From: Allobosea sp. | GTDB lineage: Bacteria > Pseudomonadota > Alphaproteobacteria > Rhizobiales > Beijerinckiaceae | DNA: 64,000 nucleotides | Assembly (NCBI GenBank): GCA_024231975.1 | Contig: JAAEQB010000121.1 | Location: 46,829-110,828 of the forward strand | Direction of reading: 5' to 3' | Shown here: positions 1-10,261 of the stretch, in pieces | Numbering within the stretch: position 1 is the first letter of the stretch | How the letters are laid out: the number at the start of each line of letters is the position of its first letter | Made by a program: the position numbers and the translations under genes | Notes under the pieces: generated by a model | What the model was told of the DNA's origin: nothing | The model's database searches: none | The model's input: the letters and a program-made list of their open reading frames with translations, nothing else

Positions 1-459
1 CCGGCGATCATCGCGCTGGTCGGCAGCTTCTCCTTCGCGGCGATGATGATCACGGGGCGGCAATTGCGCGGCACGCCCGACGTCACCCTGGTCTTCTGGC
101 AGACGCTCGGCGCGCTGGTGATGGGCATCGCGCTGCTGCCCTTCGGCTGGGTCCCCCCGACACTGGCAGACCTTGGACTGCTCGGCCTGCTCGGCATCGT
201 CGCCATGGTCGCGCATATCTGCGTGACGCGCTCGCTCAAGCTGGCGGAAGCCTCGGTCGTCGTGCCCTATCAGTACACGCTGATCGTCTGGGCGCTGGTC
301 TTCGGCTGGTTCGTCTTCGGCGACTGGCCGACGCCGGCCATGCTGTTCGGCGCCGCCCTGATCATCGCGGCGGGCCTCGCCCTGCTCGTTCTCGAGCGGC
401 GAGCGAGCAGCATGGCCTCTGACACCGCCAAGGAGCGTGTTACGATCGAGCAGAACTGA
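1..459 (+). CDS. EamA/DMT-family transporter, C-terminal part (5' end outside window)
   Basis: The reading frame is open from the first base and ends at a TGA at 457-459, so this is the last 152 residues of a longer protein. Five hydrophobic segments are visible: the one running in from the edge, one ending GIALLPFGW, one around LLGIVAMVAHICVTRSL, one around YTLIVWALVFGWFVFGDWP and one around LFGAALIIAAGLALLVLERR. The order and the small-residue-rich helices match the second EamA repeat of drug/metabolite exporters, which export amino acids or other small metabolites across the inner membrane. The substrate cannot be told. The next gene starts 12 bp downstream, suggesting one transcript. Confidence 0.8.
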   Translation, partial: PAIIALVGSFSFAAMMITGRQLRGTPDVTLVFWQTLGALVMGIALLPFGWVPPTLADLGLLGLLGIVAMVAHICVTRSLKLAEASVVVPYQYTLIVWALVFGWFVFGDWPTPAMLFGAALIIAAGLALLVLERRASSMASDTAKERVTIEQN

Positions 460-471
460 TCCGGAGGTGCG

Positions 472-1023
472 ATGGCCGAGGCTGCGAAACCGCCGGATTT
501 CTGGAGCTGGCTCGGCGCCGCGATCTCCCTCGTCCTCGGTCTCTGGCTGCTCATCGCCGGCTGGCGCACTTTGCCGCTGGCACGCGGCGACCTCCTGGTC
601 GCCGACCATGTCGGCCCGATCAGCTACAGCACGCCGCTGATGCGCGTCAGCTCGGGGCGAAGCGGCTCGGCGACCTACCGCACGCAGGACCTCTGGCTCG
701 TCGCAATAGGGGGCAATCAGCAGGTCTACTACCAGCGCCTGTACAGGCCCGCCCGCGGGCTCTGGGTCGACGGCATCGACCGGCTAGACGCTGGCCAGCA
801 GGTTCGCTTCCTGGTCGATCCCGGCCACAAGCTAGTCTACGAGGCGACCTCCCGCGGCAAGAGCTTCCTCGCCTATGACGACACGGCCGAGGCACTGACC
901 AGCGGCGCGCGGCGCTCGTTCCTGTTCGGATTCGCTCTGCTCGGCAGCGTCGCCTGGCATCTCTGGCCGCTGGCCTCGCGCTGGTGGCGCGAGCGGCAAG
1001 GCGCCGGCGCACCAATGCCCTGA
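472..1023 (+). CDS. Small membrane protein of unknown function
   Basis: 183 residues. The start ATG follows a strong GGAGGT ribosome site and lies 12 bp after the exporter stop. One transmembrane helix lies near residues 13-32 (WLGAAISLVLGLWLLIAGW) and another near 145-163 (SFLFGFALLGSVAWHLWPLA), with a soluble loop of about 110 residues between them and a short basic tail. The two-helix, extracytoplasmic-loop layout recalls DUF3592-type proteins, but no diagnostic motif was recognised. The likely co-transcription with the exporter is the only functional hint. Confidence 0.65.
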   Translation: MAEAAKPPDFWSWLGAAISLVLGLWLLIAGWRTLPLARGDLLVADHVGPISYSTPLMRVSSGRSGSATYRTQDLWLVAIGGNQQVYYQRLYRPARGLWVDGIDRLDAGQQVRFLVDPGHKLVYEATSRGKSFLAYDDTAEALTSGARRSFLFGFALLGSVAWHLWPLASRWWRERQGAGAPMP

Positions 1024-1140
1024 TCCCGCTGGCCGCCGGGGTGCCTTGCGTCGGAGTCGGGGCTCCGGGACTGGCGCCGCTGCGCCCGGCACGCCACAAA
1101 TTGCGAGCCCGCCCGAAAACTGAGCGGGCGGGAGGACTTC

Positions 1141-2274
1141 ATGGCGACGATCACTTATCTGACTACCGTCCAGTTCGGCTTCAGCGAGCTCAAGACCATC
1201 GCGCCCGGCCTGACCGATCTGAGGATCGCGCGCCCGCTGATCGTCGCCGATCGCGGCCTGGCGGCGACCGATCTGATCGACCGGCTGCGGGCCGCCTCGC
1301 CGCTGCTCGGCAATGCCCCGCTCTTCGTCGACACCCCGACCAACCCGACCGAGGAAGCGGTCGAGGCCGCGCTGGCGCTCTATCGCGAGCATGACTGCGA
1401 CGGCCTCGTCGCCATCGGCGGCGGCTCGCCGATCGACCTCGCCAAGGGTGTCGCTTTGCTCGCCGGCCATGACGGTCCGCTCGAGACCTATGCCGCGATC
1501 CTCGGCGGCATCCCGAAGGTGACGGGCAAGGTCGCGCCGGTGATCGCAGTGCCGACCACCGCCGGCACCGGCAGCGAGGTCGGCCGCGCCGCGCTGATCA
1601 CGCTGAAGGACGGCCGCAAGCTCGGCTTCATCTCGCCGCACCTGATCCCGAAACTCGCCATCTGCGACCCCGAGCTGACGCTCGGCCTGCCGGCCATGCT
1701 GACAGCAGCCACGGGCATGGACGCGCTGACCCATTGCATCGAGACCTATCTGAGCCCGCGCGAGAATCCGCCGGCCGAGGCGATCGCGCTCGACGGGCTG
1801 AAGCGCGCCGCCCTCAATATCGAGCGCGCCACCAAGGACGGCTCAGACCGCGAAGCCCGCAAGGAGATGCTGATGGCTGCCCTGCAGGGCGGCCTCACCT
1901 TCCAGAAGGGGCTGGGCGCCGTCCATGCCCTCTCGCATCCGCTCGGCGGCCTGAAGCAGGTCTCGTTGCACCACGGCACGCTCAACGCCGTGCTGCTGCC
2001 GGCCGTGCTGCGCTTCAACGAGCAGGCCTCCGGCGCGAAATATGCAGAAATCCGCCGCGTGCTCGGCCTCCCCGCCGATGCCGACCTTGCCGCCTGGGTG
2101 GCCGGACTGACGCAGCGCCTCGGCCTGCCGGGCTCGCTGTCGCAGATGGGCGTGCCGCGCGAGGTGCTGCCGGCCATCGCCGAGGCGGCGACGCAGGACC
2201 ATTCGAGCGCGACCAATCCGCGGCCGGCGAGCGCGGCGGATTATCTGGCGATGCTGGAAGCCTCGTTCGGGTAA
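1141..2274 (+). CDS. Iron-containing (group III) alcohol dehydrogenase
   Basis: 377 residues, the usual length for the family, with a GGGAGGA ribosome site just upstream of the ATG. The nucleotide-binding GGGSPIDLAKG segment lies near residues 96-106. The four metal ligands of the family can be placed at Asp194 and His198 (MDALTHCIETY), His262 (AVHALSHPLGG) and His277 (LHHGTLNAV). Family members oxidise or reduce short alcohols and aldehydes with NAD(P)H, using Fe2+ or Zn2+, in the cytoplasm. The maleylacetate reductase and butanol dehydrogenase branches are close relatives, and the substrate is not fixed by sequence. It stands alone, followed by an intergenic palindrome. Confidence 0.88.
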   Translation: MATITYLTTVQFGFSELKTIAPGLTDLRIARPLIVADRGLAATDLIDRLRAASPLLGNAPLFVDTPTNPTEEAVEAALALYREHDCDGLVAIGGGSPIDLAKGVALLAGHDGPLETYAAILGGIPKVTGKVAPVIAVPTTAGTGSEVGRAALITLKDGRKLGFISPHLIPKLAICDPELTLGLPAMLTAATGMDALTHCIETYLSPRENPPAEAIALDGLKRAALNIERATKDGSDREARKEMLMAALQGGLTFQKGLGAVHALSHPLGGLKQVSLHHGTLNAVLLPAVLRFNEQASGAKYAEIRRVLGLPADADLAAWVAGLTQRLGLPGSLSQMGVPREVLPAIAEAATQDHSSATNPRPASAADYLAMLEASFG

Positions 2275-2285
2275 CAGATTAGCGT

Positions 2286-2427
2286 GGGGAACCCCTCTCC
2301 CGGATGGGAGAGGGGCAGGGGTGAGGGACCGCCGCTGATTGTTGAAGCGAGGCGTCGCCGTTGTGCCTTCTGCGGTCAGGGCAGGCCCTCATCCCTGCCC
2401 TTCTCCCACACGGGAGAAGGGTTCCCC
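2286..2427. repeat. Dispersed palindromic intergenic repeat, family A copy 1
   Basis: An inverted repeat. The left arm contains GGGGAACCCCTCTCCC and GGCAGGGGTGAGGG; the right arm contains CCCTCATCCCTGCCC and GGGAGAAGGGTTCCCC. Each arm also has a short hairpin of its own (CTCTCCC/GGGAGAG and CTTCTCCC/GGGAGAAG). It lies between two convergent genes. Related copies are at 21957-22091, 25949-26087 and 48962-49184. Confidence 0.75.
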
Positions 2428-2507
2428 GCGGATGCCACTTCGATCAGCGCCTACTCGCATGCCGTGAGTGGGTTAGAGCAGCCAAGTCCGAGCATGACGC
2501 CTCGGGA

Positions 2508-4115
<1,608 letters not shown>

Positions 4116-4218
4116 GGCGCGCTCCCTTGCGATAGACTTCGCTCGGTTATGGCGCGCCGCGGCCAAAAGGCAAACAGGCGACGGCGCGCAGATGCGCCGT
4201 GCGCGATTCTGCCGAGCG

Positions 4219-4416
4219 CTATTCGCGCATCCGCTTGACCGAGCCGGTCACGGTCGGTGCAGCGAAGGCGCCGACCGCCCCGCCCGCGACGGCGCCGATC
4301 GGCCCGCCGATGATCGCGCCGGTGCCAGCGCCGGCGGCAGCGCCGGCGATGCGTTCCTCGGTGGTGGAGCAGGCAGAAAGCAGGGCCGCCAGGCAGCCCG
4401 CGAAGATGATCCTCAT
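4219..4416 (-). CDS. Small glycine-zipper lipoprotein
   Basis: 65 residues from the ATG at 4416, chosen because a GGGGA sits about 7 bases upstream. An in-frame ATG five codons earlier at 4431 is an alternative. A signal peptide runs straight into the lipobox LSAC, so the mature protein is predicted to be lipidated at that Cys. The remainder is dominated by Gly/Ala repeats (AGAAAGAGTGAIIGGPIGAV) typical of glycine-zipper outer-membrane lipoproteins related to the SlyB and OsmB type. A charged KRMRE tail ends it. It lies between lipB and mccB on the same strand; function unknown. Confidence 0.7.
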   Translation of the reverse strand: MRIIFAGCLAALLSACSTTEERIAGAAAGAGTGAIIGGPIGAVAGGAVGAFAAPTVTGSVKRMRE

Positions 4417-4483
4417 CGTCGTCGTCCCCATGGTTTCGTCACGGGGGCAAGCATCCGGGCGGATGGTCAACGCGAGGTAAACG

Positions 4484-5188
4484 TCAGGAAACCGCGACCG
4501 TCGGGCCAAAAATCTGCTCGAATTCGGCCCGCAGCGCGCTGTCGACCTCGGGCATCGTCACGGGCAGGCCGAGATCGACCAGCGAGGTCACGCCCTGGTC
4601 GGAGACACCGCAGGGGACGATGCCGTCGAAATGCGCCAGCTCCGGCTCCACATTGAGCGAGATGCCGTGGAACGAGACCCAGCGCCGGACGCGGATGCCG
4701 AGCGCGGCGATCTTGTCCTCGGCGCCCACCCCTTTCTCGGGCCGGCGCACCCAGACGCCGACACGCTCCTCGCGCCGCTCGCCACGGATGTTGAAAGCGG
4801 CGAGCGTGCCGATCAGCCAAGCCTCCAGCGCAGAGACGAAGCGGCGCAGGTCCGGCTCTCGCCGCTTCAGGTCGAGCATGACGTAAGCCACGCGCTGGCC
4901 AGGGCCGTGATAGGTGAACTGGCCTCCCCGCCCGGTGCGGTGCACGGGAAAGCGTTCCGGCGTCAGCAGGTCCTCGTCCTTGGCCGAGGTACCGGCGGTG
5001 TAGAGCGCCGGGTGCTCGACCAGCCAGACGCGCTCGCGCGCGACGCCGTCGGCGATCAGCGCGGCGCGGGCCTCCATCTCGGCGACGGCCGCCTCATAGC
5101 CGACCGGTTCGTCGGCGATAACCCATTCGACCGGCTCGGAACCCGCCTCGGGCAGGAACGAAACCGAAAGCGCCTCGCGCGTCTTCAC
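4484..5188 (-). CDS. lipB: Lipoyl(octanoyl) transferase LipB
   Basis: Transfers octanoyl from acyl carrier protein to the lipoyl domains of 2-oxoacid dehydrogenases and the glycine cleavage H protein, the first step of lipoate biosynthesis, in the cytoplasm. 234 residues. The family signature RTGRGGQFTYHGPGQ spans about residues 84-98. The catalytic pair is Lys159 (AEDKIAALG) and Cys193 (VPCGVSDQG). The conserved RRWVSFHGISLNV follows the lysine region. The N-terminal 20 residues are longer than in the E. coli enzyme. It is transcribed towards the lipoprotein gene, 67 bp away. Confidence 0.95.
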   Translation of the reverse strand: MKTREALSVSFLPEAGSEPVEWVIADEPVGYEAAVAEMEARAALIADGVARERVWLVEHPALYTAGTSAKDEDLLTPERFPVHRTGRGGQFTYHGPGQRVAYVMLDLKRREPDLRRFVSALEAWLIGTLAAFNIRGERREERVGVWVRRPEKGVGAEDKIAALGIRVRRWVSFHGISLNVEPELAHFDGIVPCGVSDQGVTSLVDLGLPVTMPEVDSALRAEFEQIFGPTVAVS

Positions 5189-5319
5189 CTTGCCTTAACC
5201 CTGTCCGTTCAACTCTTGGAAACCGGTGCCGCGCCCGCTTCGCCGCTGCTCATGCGCCGGTTTGCGCGTCGCTGGCAAGTTCGTGGAATGATTCGAAGTT
5301 AAGTCTGCGGAGGCAGGTT

Positions 5320-5589
5320 TTGAAGGCCGATCTCGATCACGTTGCGGTAGAGCTCACGGTGGTGCTCGGCTCGGCCCAGATGCCGATCTACAAGCTGCTG
5401 CGCATGGGCCGCGGCGCGATCATCGAGCTCAACGCGACCGAGAACGACGAAGTCCAGATTCTCGCCAACAACCACCCCTTCGCCAAGGGCCATGTCGTCG
5501 TCGCCGGCACCCGCATCTCGGTCGAGATCACCGAGATGCTGAAGCGCCCGACCGTCTACACGCTCGAAACCGTCGCCGACGCCGCCTGA
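5320..5589 (+). CDS. FliN/SpoA-domain protein (FliN-like), isolated from flagellar genes
   Basis: 89 residues starting at a TTG with GGAGG eight bases upstream; no ATG in frame would retain the conserved N-terminus. The whole protein is one SpoA domain: VELTVVLGSAQMPIYKLLRMGRG, then IIELNATENDEVQILANNHPFAKGHVVVAG and RISVEITEM. This is the C-ring domain of FliN, where the family controls flagellar rotation and switching. FliN proteins normally carry an extra N-terminal stretch and sit among flagellar genes; here there are none. It may be a second FliN copy or a C-ring component encoded apart from the rest. Confidence 0.8.
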   Translation: MKADLDHVAVELTVVLGSAQMPIYKLLRMGRGAIIELNATENDEVQILANNHPFAKGHVVVAGTRISVEITEMLKRPTVYTLETVADAA

Positions 5590-5713
5590 GCGCCCCCCTT
5601 CCCACAGCCCTGACGATTTTCCTGATTGCGGCTCTTGTAGCCGGGAACTTGATTTGCTAGACCCGCGCCGCTCCGGAGTTCACCGCCACAGCGCGGCGCC
5701 CTTCAGAGCCGCT

Positions 5714-5798
5714 GCGGTCATGGCGGAATTGGTAGACGCACTACCTTGAGGTGGTAGCGGGGAGACCCGTGGAGGTTCGAGTCCTCTTGACCGCACCA
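5714..5798 (+). tRNA. tRNA-Leu (anticodon GAG)
   Basis: An 85-base cloverleaf with the CCA end encoded. The acceptor arms are GCGGTCA and TGACCGC with discriminator A. The D arm contains GGCGGAATTGGTAGACGC, typical of leucine tRNAs. The anticodon stem CTACC/GGTAG encloses the loop TTGAGGT, placing anticodon GAG at 5748-5750. A long variable arm (CGGGGAGACCCGT) marks it as a class II tRNA, and the T arm has GGTTCGAGTCC. Confidence 0.97.
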
Positions 5799-5819
5799 GT
5801 TTAGGACGAAGGTCCGCGA

Positions 5820-5850
5820 AACGGCGATCCCCTCGGGGATCGCCGTTTTT
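5820..5850 (+). terminator. Rho-independent terminator after tRNA-Leu
   Basis: A near-perfect 13-bp stem, AACGGCGATCCCC with its complement, has a two-base centre and is followed by TTTTT. It starts 21 bases after the tRNA 3' end. Confidence 0.85.
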
Positions 5851-5981
5851 CGTTGCGGATGCATCGAATTCCGTCGCGGCGCGTTGCCTTGGAGCAATAG
5901 CGCTGACACAAGGGCGCATCCGCGTTCCGGCGCGAATCCCCTGCCCCTGTATCCCCCAGCCCTCGAATCGCGGAGCGACCC

Positions 5982-7388
5982 ATGGTGGAAGCCGAGCCCG
6001 CTCCGGACGAGACGCTGGAGCGCAAGGTCCGCGACGAGGACGGCGCGATCGATGCCGGCTTCGTCGAGCAGGTCTCGCAGGCCGTTCTGCTTTCCGACGT
6101 CACCGCCCTGCGCGGGCTCGTCGCGGAACTCCACGAAGCCGATCTCGGCGACCTGATCGAGGCGCTCGACCCCGAGGAGCGGCCGAAGCTGATCTCGCTG
6201 CTCGGCGGCGATTTCGATTTCACGGCGCTGACCGAGGTCGACGACGCCGTTCGCGAGGAGATTCTCGAGGAGCTGTCGCCCGAGACCGTCGCCGAGGGCG
6301 TGCGCGATCTCGATACGGACGATGCGGTCTACATCCTCGAGGACCTCGACGAGGCCGACAAGCGCGAGATCCTCGACAAGCTGACGCCAGCCGAGCGCAC
6401 GGTGCTGCAGCAGGGCCTCGACTATCCGGAAGGGTCGGCCGGCCGGCGCATGCAGCCCGAGGTGATCGCCGTGCCGCCGTTCTGGACGGTCGGTCAGACC
6501 ATCGACTTCCTGCGCGATACCGCCGAGCTGCCCGAGCGCTTCTTCGAGATCTTCGTCGCCGACCCCGGCCATCATTTCGTCGGCACGGTCCCGCTCGACC
6601 GGCTGCTGCGCACCAAGCGCCCGGTCAGCATCGTCGATCTCGTCGAGGATGATCGACGCGTCGTCCAGGCGACCGACGACATCGAGGACGTGGCGCGGAT
6701 GTTCCAGCGCTATAACCTCGTCGCCGCACCGGTGGTGGATTCAGCTGGCCGGCTCGTCGGCGTGATGACGATCGACGACATCGTCGACGTGATCGAGGAG
6801 GCCGGCGATGACGACGTCAAGCAGCTCGCCGGCGTCGACGCGGAAGAAGAGATTTCGGATTCGGTGCGCCAGGTCGCGCTAGGCCGCTTCCGTTGGCGCT
6901 TCATCAGCCTGGTCGCCGCCTTCCTCAGCGCCTCGGTGATGGCGATGTTCGAGGAGCAGCTCGGCAAGCTCGTCGCGCTCGCCGTGCTGGCGCCGATCGT
7001 CGCCAGCCAGGGCGGCAACGCGGCGACGCAGACGATGACGGTCGCCGTGCGCGCGCTCGGCACCGGTGAGCTCGGCGGCTGGAACATGGCCCGCTTCTTC
7101 CGCCGCGAGATGATCGTCGGCGTGCTCAACGGTGTCGCCTTCGCGCTGATCACCGCGCTGGTCGCCGGCTTCTGGTTCGGCAATCCGATGCTCGGCGTGG
7201 TCATCGGCCTCGCCATGGTCGCAACCCTGATCATCGCAGCATTCGCCGGCGTCGCCGTGCCACTGGCGCTCGACAAGGCCGGCATCGACCCGGCGATCTC
7301 GTCCGGCACCTTCGTCACCACCATCACCGACGTGGTCGGCTTCTTCTCCTTCCTCGGCATCGCGACGGTGCTGCTGCGCTTGGCTTAG
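5982..7388 (+). CDS. mgtE: Magnesium transporter MgtE
   Basis: 468 residues, normal for the family. The acidic, helical N domain (about residues 20-135) has the repeated FDFTALTEVDDAVREEILEE-type superhelix. Two CBS domains follow at about 140-265, the second containing VVDSAGRLVGVMTIDDIVDV. The C-terminal pore domain has five transmembrane helices from about 300, including the conserved ASQGGNAATQTMTV stretch that lines the magnesium path. In this family the cytoplasmic domains bind Mg2+ and close the channel when the ion is abundant. The ATG at 5982 is followed at once by a GTG that could also serve. A single gene without partners. Confidence 0.95.
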   Translation: MVEAEPAPDETLERKVRDEDGAIDAGFVEQVSQAVLLSDVTALRGLVAELHEADLGDLIEALDPEERPKLISLLGGDFDFTALTEVDDAVREEILEELSPETVAEGVRDLDTDDAVYILEDLDEADKREILDKLTPAERTVLQQGLDYPEGSAGRRMQPEVIAVPPFWTVGQTIDFLRDTAELPERFFEIFVADPGHHFVGTVPLDRLLRTKRPVSIVDLVEDDRRVVQATDDIEDVARMFQRYNLVAAPVVDSAGRLVGVMTIDDIVDVIEEAGDDDVKQLAGVDAEEEISDSVRQVALGRFRWRFISLVAAFLSASVMAMFEEQLGKLVALAVLAPIVASQGGNAATQTMTVAVRALGTGELGGWNMARFFRREMIVGVLNGVAFALITALVAGFWFGNPMLGVVIGLAMVATLIIAAFAGVAVPLALDKAGIDPAISSGTFVTTITDVVGFFSFLGIATVLLRLA

Positions 7389-7489
7389 AATCAGCTCGAG
7401 CCGAAATTGCTCTCAATCTCGAAGCGACAGCCACGGAAAAACCGGTAACGTAAACCGGGCGTCAAGCTTTCTCCTTAATTGTCCGGGAA

Positions 7490-8443
7490 ATGACCGCCCG
7501 CCGCATGAAATCCTTGTCCCTGGCCCCCTTCGCACTGCTCGCCGCCCTGACGGCCTTGGGCGGCTGCGTCGCGTTGGACAACTATCCCTCCAAGGGCGAT
7601 GCCCGCCCGCATCCGGGCGTCGAGGCTGCCCGGCGCTACCCGATCCAGGGCATCGACATCTCGCGCTGGCAGGGCGAGATCGACTGGGCCTCGGTCAAGG
7701 CCGCCGGCACCCGCTTCGTCTACATCAAGGCGACCGAGGGCGGCGATCATATCGACCCGGCCTTCCAGCGGAACTGGGAAGGCGCCCGCCGGGCCGGCGT
7801 ACCGCGCGGCGCCTATCACTTCGTCTACTGGTGCCGCCCGGCGCATGAGCAGGCGGTCTGGTTCAAGCAGCAGATCCCGAACGATCCCGACGCGCTGCCG
7901 CCGGTGCTCGACCTCGAATGGAACGGCCACTCCAAGACCTGCCCGAAGAAGGTCGAGCGTTCGCTGGCGCTGGAGAAGATCCGGCTGATGCTGACCGAGC
8001 TCGAGCAGCTCACCGGCAAGAAGCCGGTGATCTACACCGACATCACCTTCCACAAGGACATCCTGGAAGGCGAGTTCAACGACTACGCCTACTGGATCCG
8101 CTCGACCGCGGCCAAGCCCGAGACGCGCTACGAGAACCGGCCCTGGGCCTTCTGGCAGTTCACCACCACCGGCCGCGTCCCCGGCATCAAGGGCGATGTC
8201 GACCGCAACGCCTTCTACGGCAATGAGGGCGAGTTCACCGGCTGGCGCGAGGGTCGTTTCGACATCGGCACCCGCACCTGGACGCGCCAGCGCCCGGCTC
8301 CGGCGAATCCGAGTCCCGGCCCGGAGCACACGCCCGTCGCGATGATGCCGGGCGCGAGCCGGACGGTCGCAGCCGCTTCCTTCCAGCCGGCGCCGCTCGG
8401 CGAGGTCGTGGAGAGCGACGAGCCCGGACCGGATTCCGAATAA
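7490..8443 (+). CDS. Glycoside hydrolase family 25 (lysozyme-like) lipoprotein
   Basis: 317 residues. The signal peptide ends in the lipobox ALGGC, lipidating Cys26, so it is predicted to be anchored in the envelope facing the periplasm. The GH25 domain covers about residues 51-250: QGIDISRWQ with the strand-1 Asp56, TRFVYIKATEGGDH, RGAYHFVYW, and the catalytic DxE pair Asp141/Glu143 in VLDLEWNG. Family enzymes cut the beta-1,4 bond after N-acetylmuramic acid in peptidoglycan. A Pro-rich tail of about 60 residues follows the domain. A start at residue 6 (MKSLSLAP) is equally possible, as neither has a strong ribosome site. A paralogue lies at 9272. Confidence 0.9.
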   Translation: MTARRMKSLSLAPFALLAALTALGGCVALDNYPSKGDARPHPGVEAARRYPIQGIDISRWQGEIDWASVKAAGTRFVYIKATEGGDHIDPAFQRNWEGARRAGVPRGAYHFVYWCRPAHEQAVWFKQQIPNDPDALPPVLDLEWNGHSKTCPKKVERSLALEKIRLMLTELEQLTGKKPVIYTDITFHKDILEGEFNDYAYWIRSTAAKPETRYENRPWAFWQFTTTGRVPGIKGDVDRNAFYGNEGEFTGWREGRFDIGTRTWTRQRPAPANPSPGPEHTPVAMMPGASRTVAAASFQPAPLGEVVESDEPGPDSE

Positions 8444-8446
8444 GAC

Positions 8447-9166
8447 CTATCGAGCCGGCATCCTGGCGCGCACTAATCCGAGCCCGACGAAATAGCAGGC
8501 CGCCAGCGCAAGCCCGGCCTTGCTCCAGATATCCGGCACCATCCCCTGCCACAGCGTCGCCGCAGCGGCGATGCCCCACAGCGCCAGCATCGCCATCGTC
8601 AGCCCGCGCCAGCGTCGCACCCGAACCGGGTGCACGAACACGACCGGCAGGAACATCAGCGCTGTGGCGATCAGGATGACCGCCAGGGCCAGCCAGGACG
8701 ACGGCGCGAAAACGACGATATAGAAGACGACGATGTTCCACACTGCCGGGAAGCCGCGAAACCACCAGTCGTCGGTCTTCATGCCGGTGTCGGCGAAATA
8801 GAGCGCGCTCGCCAGCGTCACGGCAAGGCCCGCGACGAGGCCATAGGGTTGCGTCATGACCTCAGGCCGCAGCAGCATCGCCGCCGGCACGAAGACATAG
8901 GTGATGAAGTCGACGACGAGGTCGAGCAGCGCCCCGTCATAGCGCTTCGCCCTGCTCTTGACCGCAAGGCGCCGTGCCAGCGGCCCGTCGACCGCATCGA
9001 CCACCAGGGCCACGCCGAGCCAGATGAAGGCCAGAGTCAGATTCCCGGCGAACACCGCCTGCAGCGCCAGGAAGCCGAGCGCGGCGCCGAGCGCCGTCAG
9101 CACATGGACGCCATAGGCCAGGACCCGGCTGCCCTTACCTTCCTCCTCGCCGCCGGAATCGTCCAT
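8447..9166 (-). CDS. pcs: Phosphatidylcholine synthase (CDP-alcohol phosphatidyltransferase)
   Basis: Condenses choline with CDP-diacylglycerol to give phosphatidylcholine in the inner membrane, a route typical of plant- and animal-associated alphaproteobacteria. 239 residues with about seven hydrophobic helices. The family active-site motif is seen as DGPLAR at about residues 60-65, then YDGALLDLVVD, with the longer spacing between DG..AR and G...D...D that marks the Pcs group. TGMKTDDWWFRGFPAVWN near the middle is also characteristic of Pcs. It is convergent with the first GH25 gene (3 bp between stop codons) and divergent from the second. Confidence 0.92.
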   Translation of the reverse strand: MDDSGGEEEGKGSRVLAYGVHVLTALGAALGFLALQAVFAGNLTLAFIWLGVALVVDAVDGPLARRLAVKSRAKRYDGALLDLVVDFITYVFVPAAMLLRPEVMTQPYGLVAGLAVTLASALYFADTGMKTDDWWFRGFPAVWNIVVFYIVVFAPSSWLALAVILIATALMFLPVVFVHPVRVRRWRGLTMAMLALWGIAAAATLWQGMVPDIWSKAGLALAACYFVGLGLVRARMPAR

Positions 9167-9271
9167 CGCCAGCCTCCCGCCGGTTAACCAAGCCTGAAAC
9201 CGGTCGTTCGAATGCTAACCACCTCTTAACCCGCCCCTCGCCTATGCTTTTCCCGCGAACAGGAGACAAGC

Positions 9272-10261
9272 ATGGCGCCCCGCGCTGAGACCAGACCAGA
9301 AGCGCGGCGCAGGGCGAAATCCACCGGTCGGCTGGCGATCTGCGCCCTGCTCGGCCTGTTCGGCGCCGAGCCTGCCCTCGCGCTCTATCCCAAGAAGGGC
9401 GACAGCGACCCGCATGCAGGCGTGCGCGATGCGCGCCGCCGCGTCATCCAGGGCATCGACGTCTCGCGCTGGCAGGATGATATCGACTGGCAGAAGGTCA
9501 AGGACGCCGGCACGCGCTTCGCCTTCATCAAGGCGACCGAGGGCGGCGACCATCTCGACCCGATGTTCCGCAAGAACTGGGCTGGAGCGAAGGCGGCTGG
9601 CGTGCCGCGCGGCGCCTATCATTTCGTCTATTGGTGCCGGCCGGCCAAGGACCAGATCCGCTGGTTCAAGCGCCATATCCCGCGCGACCCCGACGCGTTG
9701 CCGCCGGTACTCGACGTCGAGTGGAACGGCGAATCCGCCAAATGCGGCAAGAAGATCCCGCGCGACAAGGCGCTCGCCAAGATCCGCGAGATGCTGAAGG
9801 GCTTGCAGGAGCACACCGGCAAGAAGCCGATCATCTATACCGACATCACCTTCCACGAGGACGTGCTGGAAGGTGAGTTCAACGACCACCCCTACTGGCT
9901 GCGCTCGACCGCCGCTCCGCTGCATCACCGCTATGAGCGCAAGCAGTGGGAGTTCTGGCAGTTCACCACCACCGGCCGCGTGCCCGGCATCACCGGCGAC
10001 GTCGACCGTAACGCCTTCTTCGGCAGCGAGCACGAATTCGCCGCCTGGCGCGACGGGCGCTACGACATCGGTGCCCGCAAATGGCGCGGCGGCGAGCCCA
10101 AGGTCGCGACCACGCCGAAACCGCCGGCCACGCCGGCCGGCCTGCGTACCCCGAAGGCCGCCGGCGGCACGCCGCTGAAATTCCTGCCGCCTGGCAGGAT
10201 TCCGCGCGCCGCCTCCCGCGACGTCGCGACGACCGGCTCGCTGGCCAGTCGCGACGACTGA
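9272..10261 (+). CDS. Glycoside hydrolase family 25 (lysozyme-like) protein, second copy
   Basis: 329 residues with CAGGAGA upstream of the ATG. The N-terminus has a basic stretch followed by a hydrophobic segment (LAICALLGLFGAEPALA), a likely cleavable signal peptide without a lipobox. The GH25 core parallels the protein at 7490 almost residue for residue: Asp63 in QGIDVSRWQ, and Asp148/Glu150 in VLDVEWNG. The C-terminal tail of about 80 residues is Pro/Lys/Thr-rich and unlike its paralogue. Both enzymes should act on cell-wall glycan, this one as a soluble periplasmic or exported form. The pair probably arose by local duplication, with pcs now between the copies. Confidence 0.9.
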   Translation: MAPRAETRPEARRRAKSTGRLAICALLGLFGAEPALALYPKKGDSDPHAGVRDARRRVIQGIDVSRWQDDIDWQKVKDAGTRFAFIKATEGGDHLDPMFRKNWAGAKAAGVPRGAYHFVYWCRPAKDQIRWFKRHIPRDPDALPPVLDVEWNGESAKCGKKIPRDKALAKIREMLKGLQEHTGKKPIIYTDITFHEDVLEGEFNDHPYWLRSTAAPLHHRYERKQWEFWQFTTTGRVPGITGDVDRNAFFGSEHEFAAWRDGRYDIGARKWRGGEPKVATTPKPPATPAGLRTPKAAGGTPLKFLPPGRIPRAASRDVATTGSLASRDD

